Assembly: GCA_028868545.1 (NCBI GenBank)
Contig: JAGWUF010000017.1
Coordinates: forward strand, 1-44,051
Direction of reading: 5' to 3'
DNA from: Lysobacteraceae bacterium
Lineage (GTDB): Bacteria; Pseudomonadota; Gammaproteobacteria; Xanthomonadales; Xanthomonadaceae
DNA: 44,051 bases
Shown here: piece after piece, positions 32,570 to 41,448 of the stretch
How positions within the stretch are numbered: the first letter of the stretch is position 1
Layout: the number at the start of each line of letters is the position of its first letter
Translations under genes and position numbers: made by a program
The notes under the pieces: model-generated
The model's database searches: none
What the model was told of the DNA's origin: nothing
Seen by the model: the letters and a program-made list of their open reading frames with translations, nothing else

Positions 32570-32974
32570 ATGGCCGACGAGCAAGCCCAGCAAGACCCGC
32601 AGACCCCGGCCGAAGGCGGCACCCAGTTCCCGCCGGAGTTCTTCGACTGCGTCAATGCGTATCTGGACCTGACCAACAAGCAGTCGCAGCAGTATGGCGA
32701 CAAGAACATCAGCCTGGCTGCCCTGTTTGCCAGTGCCCGCTTCAACGCTCACGTGTTCCTGTCCAGCGTCAAGCCGATCGCCGCCGCCGAAGAACGCACC
32801 GCGTTCCTCGACTACATGAGCACCATGTACCGCCGCATGCTCAACGAGCACATCGACGGCATGGGCGAAGAGCGCGGCATCGACGTCGGTGATTCCGAGC
32901 TGGCCGACGAGTACAAGGCCGCCGGCGTGAAAATCGGCCGTCTCAAGGACGCACCGGCTGCGGCCAACGCATGA
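32570..32974 (+). CDS. DUF3144 family protein in the trp operon
   Basis: 134-residue soluble protein with no signal peptide or membrane helix. It is mostly helical; the core FPPEFFDCVNAYLDLTN and MSTMYRRMLNEHIDGMGEE match the uncharacterised DUF3144 family. AGGAG lies seven bases before the ATG at 32570. Its TGA overlaps the trpA ATG (ATGA), so trpA translation is probably coupled to this gene rather than directly to trpB. Function is unknown. A link to tryptophan synthase is only suggested by position. Confidence 0.85.
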   Translation: MADEQAQQDPQTPAEGGTQFPPEFFDCVNAYLDLTNKQSQQYGDKNISLAALFASARFNAHVFLSSVKPIAAAEERTAFLDYMSTMYRRMLNEHIDGMGEERGIDVGDSELADEYKAAGVKIGRLKDAPAAANA

Positions 32975-33786
32975 CCCGTCTGCAGCAACGGCTGGACGCC
33001 TTGCGTTCGGCCGGGCGCAAGGCGCTGGTGCCGTTCGTGACCGCCGGCGATCCTCAGCTTGCGGCCACGGTGCCGGTCATGCACGCACTGGTGCAGGCCG
33101 GCGCGGATATGATTGAACTCGGCGTGCCGTTTTCCGACCCGATGGCCGATGGCCCGGTGATCCAGCGCAGTTCCGAGCGTGCGCTGGCGCGCGGGGCGGG
33201 GATGGCGTACGTGCTGGACGCCGTGCGCGCATTCCGTGTGCACGATGCGGCCACGCCGGTGGTGCTGATGGGCTACCTCAACCCGGTCGAAATCCGCGGC
33301 GCGGCGGCGTTTGCCGCCGATGCGACGGCGGCTGGCGTGGACGGCATGCTGCTGGTCGACCTGCCACCGGAAGAAGCCGAGGAATACCGCGCCGCGTTTG
33401 CCCACCACGGACTGGTGCTGATCTCGCTGGTCTCGCCGACCACCCCGCAGGCCCGCTTGCAGCGGCTCTGCGAGCAGGCCGAGGGCTATCTTTATTACGT
33501 CAGCTACGCCGGCGTCACCGGCGCGGCGCATCTGGACGTGGGCGATGCGGGCCGCCACCTGGCGGAAGTGCGGGCGATGGCAAAGGCGCCGGTGTTCGCC
33601 GGCTTCGGCATCCGCGATGCCGCCAGTGCGGCGTCGATGGCGGCGCACGCCGACGGCGTGGTGGTGGGCAGTGCGTTGGTGTCGGCGATGGATGGCAGTG
33701 CGGACGAAACGGCTGCCGCCGCGCGCGCGGACGCATTCCTGCGCCCTCTGCGCGAGGCACTGGACGGGCTGGCCGTTCCGGCGTGA
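32971..33786 (+). CDS. trpA: Tryptophan synthase alpha chain
   Basis: 271-residue (beta/alpha)8 lyase that splits indole-3-glycerol phosphate and channels indole to TrpB. The catalytic residues match canonical numbering: E49 in MIELGVPFSDP and D60 in MADGP. The phosphate-binding loop is FAGFGIRDAASA. The start overlaps the DUF3144 stop by four bases. accD follows after 84 bases. Confidence 0.96.
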   Translation: MTRLQQRLDALRSAGRKALVPFVTAGDPQLAATVPVMHALVQAGADMIELGVPFSDPMADGPVIQRSSERALARGAGMAYVLDAVRAFRVHDAATPVVLMGYLNPVEIRGAAAFAADATAAGVDGMLLVDLPPEEAEEYRAAFAHHGLVLISLVSPTTPQARLQRLCEQAEGYLYYVSYAGVTGAAHLDVGDAGRHLAEVRAMAKAPVFAGFGIRDAASAASMAAHADGVVVGSALVSAMDGSADETAAAARADAFLRPLREALDGLAVPA

Positions 33787-33870
33787 GTAGTAGACTGGGC
33801 ACCATCCGGGCCGCGACCGGGATGGAAGCGGCAATCGTGCGCGCGACGCAACCTGCGGTGATCGAAACGA

Positions 33871-34754
<884 letters not shown>

Positions 34755-34758
<4 letters not shown>

Positions 34759-36113
34759 GCACGCGCAGGTATTTCGGTACCGACGGCATCCGCGGCCGGG
34801 TCGGCGACGGCCCGATTTCCGCCGACTTTGTGCTGCGCCTGGGCAATGCCTACGGCCATGCGCTGGTGGCCGCCGCGCGCGACCGCCAGGAATGGCGCAA
34901 GCCGATGGTCGTCATCGGCAAGGACACGCGCATTTCGAACTACATGTTCGAGGCGGCGCTGGAAGCCGGCCTCGTCGCCGCCGGCGTGGACGTGCAGTTG
35001 ATGGGGCCGATGCCGACGCCCGCAGTCGCGCACCTGACCCACTCGATGCGCGCCGACGGCGGCATCGTGATTTCCGCCTCGCACAACCCGCACCACGACA
35101 ACGGCATCAAGTTCTTTTCCGCGCAAGGCGAAAAACTCGACGACGCCACCGAGCTGGCGATCGAGGCCGCGCTGGACGCGCCGTTTTCCACCGTGGCTTC
35201 CGAAAAACTGGGCAAGGCGGTGCGCACCCGCGACACCATCGGCCGCTACGTCGAGGCCTGCAAGAACTCGGTGCCGAAGGGTTTCCACCTCGGCGGCATG
35301 CGGATCGTGGTCGACTGTGCCAACGGCGCGACCTATCAGCTGGCGCCGCTGGTGCTGCGCGAGCTGGACGCACGGGTGGAGGCGATGGGTGTCGACCCGA
35401 ACGGCATCAACATCAACGAGGGCGTGGGTTCCACCCATCCCGAGGCGCTGGCCGCGCGGGTGCGCGAAAGCGGCGCGGCGCTGGGCATCGCCTTCGACGG
35501 CGACGGCGACCGGGTGCTGTTCGTCGATGCGCAGGGCCGCGTCTGCGACGGCGACGACCTGCTCTACGTGCTGGCCTGCGACTGGCAGGAAAGCGGCCGT
35601 CTGCGCGGCCCGGTGGTCGGCACGCTGATGACCAACTTCGGCTTCGAACAGGCGTTGGCCGCGCGCGGGATCGCCTTCGTGCGCGCCAAGGTCGGCGACC
35701 GCTACGTGCACCAGCAACTGCTGGCCCACGGTGGCGTGCTGGGCGGCGAAGCCAGCGGCCACATCCTGTGCCTGGACCGCGCCAGCACCGGCGACGGCAT
35801 CGTCAGCGCGCTGCAGGTGCTGGAAGTGCTGCAGCGGCGCGGCATTGGCCTGGCCGAGGCGCTGAAGGATCTGCGCAAGGTGCCGCAGAAGACCGTCAAC
35901 GTGCGTTTCGCCGCCGGCAGCAAGCCGGCCGAGGCGGCCAGCGTGCAAGCCGCACTGTTGGACGCGCAGCGTGCCGTCGAAGGCCGCGGTCGCGCCTTCC
36001 TGCGGCCGTCGGGCACGGAACCCGTGGTGCGGGTGACGGTGGAAGCCGACGATGCCGCGCTGGTCGAATCCACCCTGTCCGCGCTGGCCGATGCCGTGCG
36101 CGCCGCCGCTTGA
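34755..36113 (+). CDS. glmM: Phosphoglucosamine mutase
   Basis: 452-residue alpha-phosphohexomutase that interconverts glucosamine-6- and -1-phosphate for peptidoglycan and lipopolysaccharide. N-terminus [10 protein letters not shown]; the phosphorylated serine is S109 in SASHNP; metal loop [11 protein letters not shown]; sugar loop GEASGH; phosphate-binding C-terminal [11 protein letters not shown]. The start is a GTG overlapping accD. A hairpin overlapping the next gene's ribosome-binding site follows 14 bases after the stop. Confidence 0.96.
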
Positions 36114-36127
36114 TTGCAACGCCGTGA

Positions 36128-36145
36128 TTCCCGCACCTGCGGGAA
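36128..36145 (+). promoter_or_regulatory. Hairpin overlapping the RBS of the 2OG oxygenase gene
   Basis: TTCCCGCA-CC-TGCGGGAA is a perfect eight-base stem. Its last two bases are the first two of the Shine-Dalgarno AAGGAG (36144-36149), which sits seven bases before the ATG. It could hide the ribosome-binding site or stop transcription after glmM. No T tract follows. Confidence 0.45.
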
Positions 36146-36156
36146 GGAGCAACGCC

Positions 36157-37095
36157 ATGACTTCGCAGATCCCCACCCTCGACATCACCCGCTTTCACAC
36201 CGACCGTGACGCCTTCGTCGCCGAGCTTGGCGCGGCCTACCGCGAATGGGGCTTTGCCGGCATCCGCGGTCACGGCATCCCGCAGGCGCAGATCGACGAG
36301 GCCTACGCCACCTTCAAGGCGTTCTTCGCGCTGCCGGAAGAGGTGAAGAAGCGCTACCACGTGGCGGGTGGCGGCGGCGCGCGCGGCTACACGCCGTTCG
36401 GGGTGGAAACCGCGAAGGGTTCCAAGCACTTCGACCTCAAGGAGTTCTGGCACATCGGCCGCGAGATCGCGCGCGATTCGAAATACGCCGCCGACATGGC
36501 GGAGAACCAGTGGCCGGCGGAGATCCCCGGATTCAAGCGGGTCGGCTACGGCCTGTACCAGTCGCTGGACGCGCTGGGTTCGCAGGTGCTGGCGGCGCTG
36601 GCGCTGCACATCGGGCTGGCGGAGGACTATTTCGCCGACAAAACTAATTCCGGCAACTCAATCCTGCGCCCGATCCATTACCCGCCGATCACCACCGACG
36701 ACATTCCGAATGTCCGCGCCGGCGCGCACGAGGACATCAACCTGATCACCCTGCTGGTGGGCGCCAGCGCGGAAGGGCTGGAAGTGCTGTCGCGCAAGGG
36801 CGAGTGGGTGCCGTTCACCGCCGATGCCGACACCATCGTGGTCAACATCGGCGACATGCTGCAGCGGCTGACCAACCACGTGTATCCGTCCACCACCCAC
36901 CGCGTGGTCAACCCGCCGGGGGAGAAGGCGCGCCAGCCGCGCTATTCCACCCCGTTCTTCCTGCACCCGAACCCGGATTTCCTGATCGACGTGCTGCCGT
37001 CCTGCATCACTCCGGACAATCCCAGCCGCTATCCGGAGCCGATCACCGCGGAAGGCTACCTGCAGGAACGCCTGCGCGAAATCAAGTTGAAATGA
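36157..37095 (+). CDS. 2-oxoglutarate/Fe(II) oxygenase, isopenicillin-N-synthase type
   Basis: 312-residue enzyme of the DIOX_N / 2OG-FeII_Oxy class. The metal triad is H191, D193 (AHEDINLIT) and H248 (TTHRVV); the 2-oxoglutarate clamp is R262-x-S264 in PRYSTPFF. The N-terminal domain has the usual WGFAGIRGHGIP. AAGGAG precedes the ATG at 36157. Relatives include ethylene-forming-like enzymes and many uncharacterised oxidases; the substrate cannot be read from sequence. It follows glmM by 43 bases and ends 22 bases from a convergent gene that also looks like a Fe(II) oxygenase. Confidence 0.88.
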   Translation: MTSQIPTLDITRFHTDRDAFVAELGAAYREWGFAGIRGHGIPQAQIDEAYATFKAFFALPEEVKKRYHVAGGGGARGYTPFGVETAKGSKHFDLKEFWHIGREIARDSKYAADMAENQWPAEIPGFKRVGYGLYQSLDALGSQVLAALALHIGLAEDYFADKTNSGNSILRPIHYPPITTDDIPNVRAGAHEDINLITLLVGASAEGLEVLSRKGEWVPFTADADTIVVNIGDMLQRLTNHVYPSTTHRVVNPPGEKARQPRYSTPFFLHPNPDFLIDVLPSCITPDNPSRYPEPITAEGYLQERLREIKLK

Positions 37096-37117
37096 GGCGC
37101 TGGCGCGCGCAGCGCCA

Positions 37118-37798
37118 TCAGGTCATCCAGAAAAACACCGCGGCCATGCGCTCGTCGGCCAGCACGCTGCCGCAGTAGGCGGTGGCGCTGTGGATCATGG
37201 CGGCGCTGTAGACCAGCAAGCGGTTGAACTTGTTGGGAATGCGCACGTCTTCGACAAAACTGTTCGGCGGAACGAAGCGCGTGCCCATGGCTTCCACCAG
37301 GTTGTTGTGCGGGCTGCTCACGGTGTTGCCGCCCAATTGGCCACCGGGCATGCGTTGCCGATAGAAGCTGGTGCCGCACGACTGCGGCGCGTCCGGGGTC
37401 AGGTACAGCACGCCGGCATAGCGGCACAGCGCGCGGGAATCGGTATGCGGACGTGCGCCGGCCTCGTGCGCACCCACCGCTTGCACGCAATTGTGGTTGA
37501 GCGTCTTGCCCTCCGGCGTGCTTTGCACCCACAGCTTGCGGCTGCCGGTGGCCTGCATCACGCGCGCTTCGATCTGCGCCAGTTCCTCTGGTTCCAGTGC
37601 CGGGATCGCGCGGCGGCCCGGCCAGCTCTCCTGGGTGTGCGGGAACCCCAGGCTCCAGTCCTGTTTGGCCAGACAGCGTTCGCGCACCGCTTCCGGGTTC
37701 GGAAGGATGTGGTCGAACAACCAGTAATCCCGCCCCTCGGTCGGTTTGCGATAGGGCAGCATGTGCAACATCGGTCGGGGCGGGAACGTCGGTTTCAT
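37118..37798 (-). CDS. DUF6445-like putative Fe(II)/2OG oxygenase
   Basis: 226-residue protein. H118 and D120 (RPHTDSRALC) together with H203 (SAAMIHSATAYCG) have the spacing of a His-x-Asp...His metal site, and R217 (DERMAAVFF) fits a 2-oxoglutarate clamp. This layout matches the DUF6445 family, whose members look like prolyl-hydroxylase-type folds with unknown substrates. The start ATG at 37798 lacks a Shine-Dalgarno sequence and lies six bases after a TATAGT box, so the mRNA may be leaderless; M10 at 37771 is the only other nearby ATG of interest. It is divergent from tpiA and convergent with the 2OG oxygenase. Confidence 0.78.
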   Translation of the reverse strand: MKPTFPPRPMLHMLPYRKPTEGRDYWLFDHILPNPEAVRERCLAKQDWSLGFPHTQESWPGRRAIPALEPEELAQIEARVMQATGSRKLWVQSTPEGKTLNHNCVQAVGAHEAGARPHTDSRALCRYAGVLYLTPDAPQSCGTSFYRQRMPGGQLGGNTVSSPHNNLVEAMGTRFVPPNSFVEDVRIPNKFNRLLVYSAAMIHSATAYCGSVLADERMAAVFFWMT

Positions 37799-37804
37799 GG
37801 CGCA

Positions 37805-37834
37805 ACTATACGAGCCCGTGAGTCGGGTTGCTAA
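37805..37834 (-). promoter_or_regulatory. Candidate promoter for the DUF6445-like gene
   Basis: On the minus strand: -35 TTAGCA (4 of 6), 18-base spacer, -10 TATAGT (5 of 6). A start six or seven bases later would fall on the A of the ATG. Confidence 0.4.
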
Positions 37835-37863
37835 ACTTCGCGATTCAAGGACTGGAGTTGACC

Positions 37864-38610
37864 ATGCGCCGCAAGATCGTTGCCGGAAACTGGAAGCTGC
37901 AAGGCAGCCGCGAATTCGCCCATGCGCTGGTCGCCGACATCGTGGATGCCGGCGTCGCCGGGGTGGAGCTGGTGGTGCTGCCGCCGTACCCGTACCTGGG
38001 CGAGCTGGTGGCGAAGTTCGACGGCAACGGCGTGGCCTTCGGCGCGCAGGACGTGAGCGCACACGCCAAGGGCGCCTACACCGGTGAAGTGGCGGCGGCG
38101 ATGCTGGCCGACGTGGGCGCACGCTACACGCTGGTGGGGCATTCCGAGCGCCGCCAATACCATGCGGAAAGCAGTGAACTGGTGGCGCAGAAATTCGTGG
38201 CCGCGCAGGCGGCCGGGTTGACCCCGCTCCTGTGCGTCGGCGAGAGCCTGGAACAGCGCGAAGCCGGCCAGACCGAAGCCGTGATCGCCGGCCAATTGCA
38301 GCCGGTGCTGGCGCTGGCCGGCGTGGCCGCGTTCGCCAATGCCGTGATCGCTTACGAACCGGTCTGGGCGATCGGCACCGGCCGCACCGCCAGCCCGGCG
38401 CAAGCGCAGGCGGTACATGCCTTCATCCGTAGCCAAGTGGCCGCGCAGGATGCTAAAATCGCCGATTCACTGCCCTTGCTGTACGGCGGCAGCGTGAAGC
38501 CCGACAACGCGGTCAGCCTGTTTGCACAGGCGGATGTGGATGGCGGGTTGATCGGCGGGGCCGCGTTGGTGGCCCCCGATTTCCTGGCCATCGCGCAAGC
38601 GGCGGCTTGA
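37864..38610 (+). CDS. tpiA: Triosephosphate isomerase
   Basis: 248-residue glycolytic enzyme interconverting dihydroxyacetone phosphate and glyceraldehyde-3-phosphate. Catalytic residues: K11 in GNWKLQGS (E. coli has NWKLNG, so asparagine is replaced by glutamine), H93 in VGHSERR and E165 in AYEPVWAIGTG, the latter leading into the mobile loop. The phosphate site YGGSVKPDN is intact. The frame is open from 37828, but homology starts at the ATG at 37864. secG follows 38 bases downstream, a common pairing. Confidence 0.96.
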   Translation: MRRKIVAGNWKLQGSREFAHALVADIVDAGVAGVELVVLPPYPYLGELVAKFDGNGVAFGAQDVSAHAKGAYTGEVAAAMLADVGARYTLVGHSERRQYHAESSELVAQKFVAAQAAGLTPLLCVGESLEQREAGQTEAVIAGQLQPVLALAGVAAFANAVIAYEPVWAIGTGRTASPAQAQAVHAFIRSQVAAQDAKIADSLPLLYGGSVKPDNAVSLFAQADVDGGLIGGAALVAPDFLAIAQAAA

Positions 38611-38648
38611 TCCGACTGCACCAGATTCAATCAGAGACGGTCTCATTT

Positions 38649-39101
38649 ATGTTGTTGCAACTCGTCAATATCATCTACGTGCTGGTCGCCATCGGCATCA
38701 TCGCCTTCGTGCTGCTGCAGCAAGGCACGGGCGCCCAGGCGGGCTCCGGCTTCGGCGGTGGTGCCTCGGCCACGGTGTTCGGTGCGCGCGGCGCATCCAA
38801 CTTCCTGAGCAAGAGCACCAAGTGGCTGGCCATCGTGTTCTTCGTGTCCAGCATGGGCATGGCGATGTACGCCAGCAAGCAGGCCACACGCACCGGCCCG
38901 GCCAAACCGGATCTGGGGGTGATGGCGCAGCAGGCGGCGGCCAAGCCAGCAGCCAGCATTCCCACGGCACCCGCCCAGAATGCCGCGAACGCTCCGGCAG
39001 TCCCTGCAGCGCCGGCAATCACCACCACCACGGTGCCCGTTGCCGCGCAGCCGGCTGCCCCCCAGCCCGCACAACCGGATGCACCCGCGCCGGCGAAATG
39101 A
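38649..39101 (+). CDS. secG: Preprotein translocase subunit SecG
   Basis: 150-residue subunit that assists SecYE-mediated export. Two membrane helices (about 4-22 and 53-75) enclose the conserved GSGFGGGASATVFGARG cytoplasmic loop. The C-terminal half is a long alanine-proline-glutamine tail, which makes it longer than E. coli SecG (110). The ATG is at 38649. tpiA-secG-tRNA-Leu is a frequent order in gammaproteobacteria, and the tRNA begins 56 bases after the stop. Confidence 0.95.
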   Translation: MLLQLVNIIYVLVAIGIIAFVLLQQGTGAQAGSGFGGGASATVFGARGASNFLSKSTKWLAIVFFVSSMGMAMYASKQATRTGPAKPDLGVMAQQAAAKPAASIPTAPAQNAANAPAVPAAPAITTTTVPVAAQPAAPQPAQPDAPAPAK

Positions 39102-39156
39102 CGGGCGCAGCAACATGTTCCAGACTTGCAACACATGGCCGACAGGCCACAGCAAA

Positions 39157-39241
39157 GCCCAGGTGGCGGAATTGGTAGACGCACTACCTTGAGGTGGTAG
39201 CGACTTAGGTCGTAGGGGTTCGAGTCCCCTCTTGGGCACCA
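39157..39241 (+). tRNA. tRNA-Leu (anticodon GAG)
   Basis: 85 bases including encoded CCA. Acceptor stem GCCCAGG/CTTGGGC contains one G-T pair. The D-loop region GGCGGAATTGGTAGACGC is typical of leucine. The anticodon stem CTACC/GGTAG encloses TTGAGGT, giving GAG (reads CUC and CUU). A long variable arm and T arm AGGGGTTCGAGTCCCCT follow. I see no good separate promoter, so it may be co-transcribed with secG. Its 3' end is the likely integration target of the neighbouring integrase. Confidence 0.96.
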
Positions 39242-39285
39242 TTACAACGTCACGCAATGCACCGCATGACACTGCAACACCCCTG

Positions 39286-39313
39286 AAACCGCGCTACGGC
39301 GCGGTTTTTCTTT
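39286..39313 (+). terminator. Intrinsic terminator after tRNA-Leu(GAG)
   Basis: Perfect nine-base stem AAACCGCGC/GCGCGGTTT with a TACG loop, followed by TTCTTT, making a run of T after the stem. It is a strong rho-independent terminator, 44 bases past the tRNA CCA. Confidence 0.85.
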
Positions 39314-39363
39314 GCCTGCACGCCCTGCAACGTCCCGGAAGCCCACTTGGCGTCACCCAAATA

Positions 39364-39440
39364 TGGCGGTACGGTTGGCGGTACGAAGGCGGTATCCGGG
39401 CGCTTGGCGGTACGGGCGGGCCGGGACTGACGTACCGCCA
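39364..39440. repeat. Repeated TGGCGGTACG sites upstream of the integrase
   Basis: Perfect direct copies at 39364-39373, 39376-39385 and 39405-39414, a degenerate copy AGGCGGTATC at 39387-39396, and a perfect inverted copy CGTACCGCCA at 39431-39440. The first two copies are 12 bases apart and the degenerate one follows at 11. The pattern fits arm-type binding sites for the integrase, or operator sites through which it controls its own gene: the inverted copy is only eight bases before the GGAG ribosome-binding site. Confidence 0.7.
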
Positions 39441-39460
39441 AGCCCACCGGAGTCGCCAAC

Positions 39461-40744
39461 ATGGCAAAGCGCATTCCCCCGCTGACCCCCTCGCAAGTCC
39501 AGAACGCCAAGCCGCAGGCGGCACCGTACAAACTACGGGATGGCGGTGGCCTGTACCTGCTGGTGACCCCGGACGGGGCGAAGCTGTGGCGGATGGACTA
39601 CCGCCGACCCGTCACCGGGAAGCAGAACACCATCGGGCTGGGAGCCTTCCCCGTGGTGAAGCTGGCCGAAGCCCGCGACAAGCGCGAGGCCGTCCGTAAG
39701 CAATTGGATGCCGGCATCGACCCCAGCGAGCAACGCAAGGCCGATGACGCGGCGAAGTTGGCGCAGGCGCAAGCGCAGGCGGTTGCCGACCGGCAGGCCA
39801 CCGAAGGCACCTTCCGCGCCGTGGCCGAAAGCTGGGCAGCGATGAAGCGGAAGACGTGGGCCGATGAAACCCGGCGCAAGGCGGAACTGGTGCTGCGCGA
39901 TTACCTGCTACCGGCGCTGGGCGATGCCGACATGGCAACCTTGAGCAGCAAGGATGCGTTGACCGTGCTGGAAGCGATGGCAGAAACCGCCCCGAATCTG
40001 GCCCGCAAGGCGCGCGGCTATCTGGCCCGCATCGCACACCACGCGATGAAGCAGGGATTCCGCGAGGATGGCCGCGTTCTCGTTCTGGAAAGTGAGGCGA
40101 TCAAGGACGCGATCAAGGCGGCGAAGGGGCATATCCCCGCCGCTACCGCAACGCTGGCGGACGTGCGCGCCGTCGTGCTGGCCGTGGACGCCTACGCCAT
40201 TCTGGTCACGCGCGCAGCGTTGGCCATCGCCATGCTGACCGCGCAGCGTCCGGGCAACGTGGTGGCGATGGAATGGGCGGAAGTGGACTTGGACGCAGCG
40301 GAGTGGAACATCCCCGCAGGCAAGATGAAGACCGGCCACGCACACACCGTTCCGCTGGCGGCGCAGGCCGTGGCCCTGCTGCGCGACATGCTGGCCTACA
40401 CCGATGGCAAGCAGTACGTGTTCCCGCCACTGGCGCGGCAGCGCACCGAACACCTGCACCGGGACACCCTGAGCAAGGCATTGCGTGATTCCGGGCTACG
40501 GGACAAGCATGCCGCGCACGGGTTCCGTGCCATGTTCCGCACGGTGGCGCGCGAACGGCTTGGCATCGCGGAAGACGTGCTGGAAGCGCAGTTGGCACAT
40601 GCCAAGAAAGGCGAGGTGCAAGCCGCCTACGACCGTACCGGCTTCATCGAGGAACGCCGCGCCGTGGCGCAACGTTGGGCGGACTATCTGGACAACCTGC
40701 GGGCCGGCGCGAACGTCATCCCGATGGCGCGCAAGGCGGGCTGA
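39461..40744 (+). CDS. P4-type tyrosine integrase
   Basis: 427-residue site-specific recombinase. The N-terminal DUF4102 arm-binding domain (about 5-90) is typical of P4-like integrases (KLRDGGGLYLLVTPDGAKLW). Then follow a SAM-like core-binding domain and the catalytic domain: R263 (AQRPGN), K290 (GKMKTGH), H353-x2-R356 (HGFR), H380 (LAHAKK) and nucleophile Y390 (AAYDRT). All catalytic residues are present, so it should be active. Transcription leads away from tRNA-Leu. GGAG lies eight bases before the ATG. Base composition is as GC-rich as the host. Confidence 0.96.
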   Translation: MAKRIPPLTPSQVQNAKPQAAPYKLRDGGGLYLLVTPDGAKLWRMDYRRPVTGKQNTIGLGAFPVVKLAEARDKREAVRKQLDAGIDPSEQRKADDAAKLAQAQAQAVADRQATEGTFRAVAESWAAMKRKTWADETRRKAELVLRDYLLPALGDADMATLSSKDALTVLEAMAETAPNLARKARGYLARIAHHAMKQGFREDGRVLVLESEAIKDAIKAAKGHIPAATATLADVRAVVLAVDAYAILVTRAALAIAMLTAQRPGNVVAMEWAEVDLDAAEWNIPAGKMKTGHAHTVPLAAQAVALLRDMLAYTDGKQYVFPPLARQRTEHLHRDTLSKALRDSGLRDKHAAHGFRAMFRTVARERLGIAEDVLEAQLAHAKKGEVQAAYDRTGFIEERRAVAQRWADYLDNLRAGANVIPMARKAG

Positions 40745-40762
40745 ACATCCCGCATGTTCCCG

Positions 40763-40790
40763 TTGCATCCTGTAACGTATCGCTATACAT
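40763..40790 (+). promoter_or_regulatory. Candidate higBA promoter and operator
   Basis: TTGCAT (40763-40768) and TATACA (40784-40789) are separated by 15 bases, slightly short. Overlapping them is the inverted repeat TGTA-N11-TACA (40771-40789). An AT-rich palindrome over the -10 box is where HigA antitoxins usually bind. The ATG of higB is eight bases past it. Confidence 0.45.
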
Positions 40791-40797
40791 TAAGGTC

Positions 40798-41076
40798 ATG
40801 ATCCGGAGCTTCCGACACAAGGGCGTTGAAGCCTTCTTCCGGCAAGGGAAGACACAGGGTATCCAAGTCAAACATGCAAGCCGGTTGCGGCTGCAATTGT
40901 CGATGCTGGACGCCGCCAGCGGGCCGAACGACATGGCCGTGCCGGGCTGGAAGCTGCACCCGCTGAAAGGAGACCTTGCGGATCACTGGGCGGTGTGGGT
41001 CAACGCCAACTGGCGGCTGACCTTCACCTTCATCAACGGCGATACCGAACTCGTGGACTATCAGGACTACCACTGA
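40798..41076 (+). CDS. higB: HigB-type toxin (RelE/ParE superfamily)
   Basis: 92-residue toxin of a type II system. MIRSFRHKGVEAFF at the start and WKLHPLKGDLADHWAVWVNANWRLTF are the HigB (plasmid maintenance killer) signature; family members cleave mRNA on the ribosome. The toxin gene comes first, which is the hallmark order of higBA. The TGA overlaps the antitoxin ATG by one base. The frame is open from 40675, but the conserved N-terminus is at 40798. Within the element it may stabilise inheritance. Confidence 0.92.
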   Translation: MIRSFRHKGVEAFFRQGKTQGIQVKHASRLRLQLSMLDAASGPNDMAVPGWKLHPLKGDLADHWAVWVNANWRLTFTFINGDTELVDYQDYH

Positions 41077-41360
41077 TGAACATCATGCATAACCCCCCGC
41101 ATCCCGGCGAAGTGCTGCGCGAGTGGCTGGCCGAAGTAACCGTGACCGACGCCGCGGAGCGTTTGGGCGTGACGCGCGCTGCGTTGTCGCGCGTGCTGAA
41201 CGGCGGCGCGGGTATCAGCGCGGAGATGGATATTCGCCTGTCCAAGGCGCTTGGTACCACGCCGGGCACTTGGTACGCGATGCAGGCCAGCTACGACATG
41301 TGGCATGCGCAGAAGCAGTTCCGGGGCAAGGTGCGCCCCATTGCGGCAGTGGCCGCATGA
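41076..41360 (+). CDS. higA: HigA-type antitoxin (HTH_XRE)
   Basis: 94-residue DNA-binding antitoxin of the VapI/HigA family. N-terminal HPGEVLREWLAE is the family signature; the helix-turn-helix is DAAERLGVTRAALSRVLNG (about 26-44). It should neutralise HigB and repress the operon at the palindrome before higB. The ATG at 41076 overlaps the higB stop; an ATG at 41085 is an alternative. Confidence 0.92.
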   Translation: MNIMHNPPHPGEVLREWLAEVTVTDAAERLGVTRAALSRVLNGGAGISAEMDIRLSKALGTTPGTWYAMQASYDMWHAQKQFRGKVRPIAAVAA

Positions 41361-41448
41361 CCGAACACCGCACCTAGCCCGACGGGGCGAAAACGCCGGA
41401 CACCCTGCCGGCGCTGGTGCGGGGCTTATCAGGGCGCGGGGGTGGGCG

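Noticed and set aside
39364-39440. CRISPR-like repeat array
   Set aside because: The units are only 10 bases, spacing is irregular and one copy is inverted; integrase binding sites fit better, and no cas genes are present.
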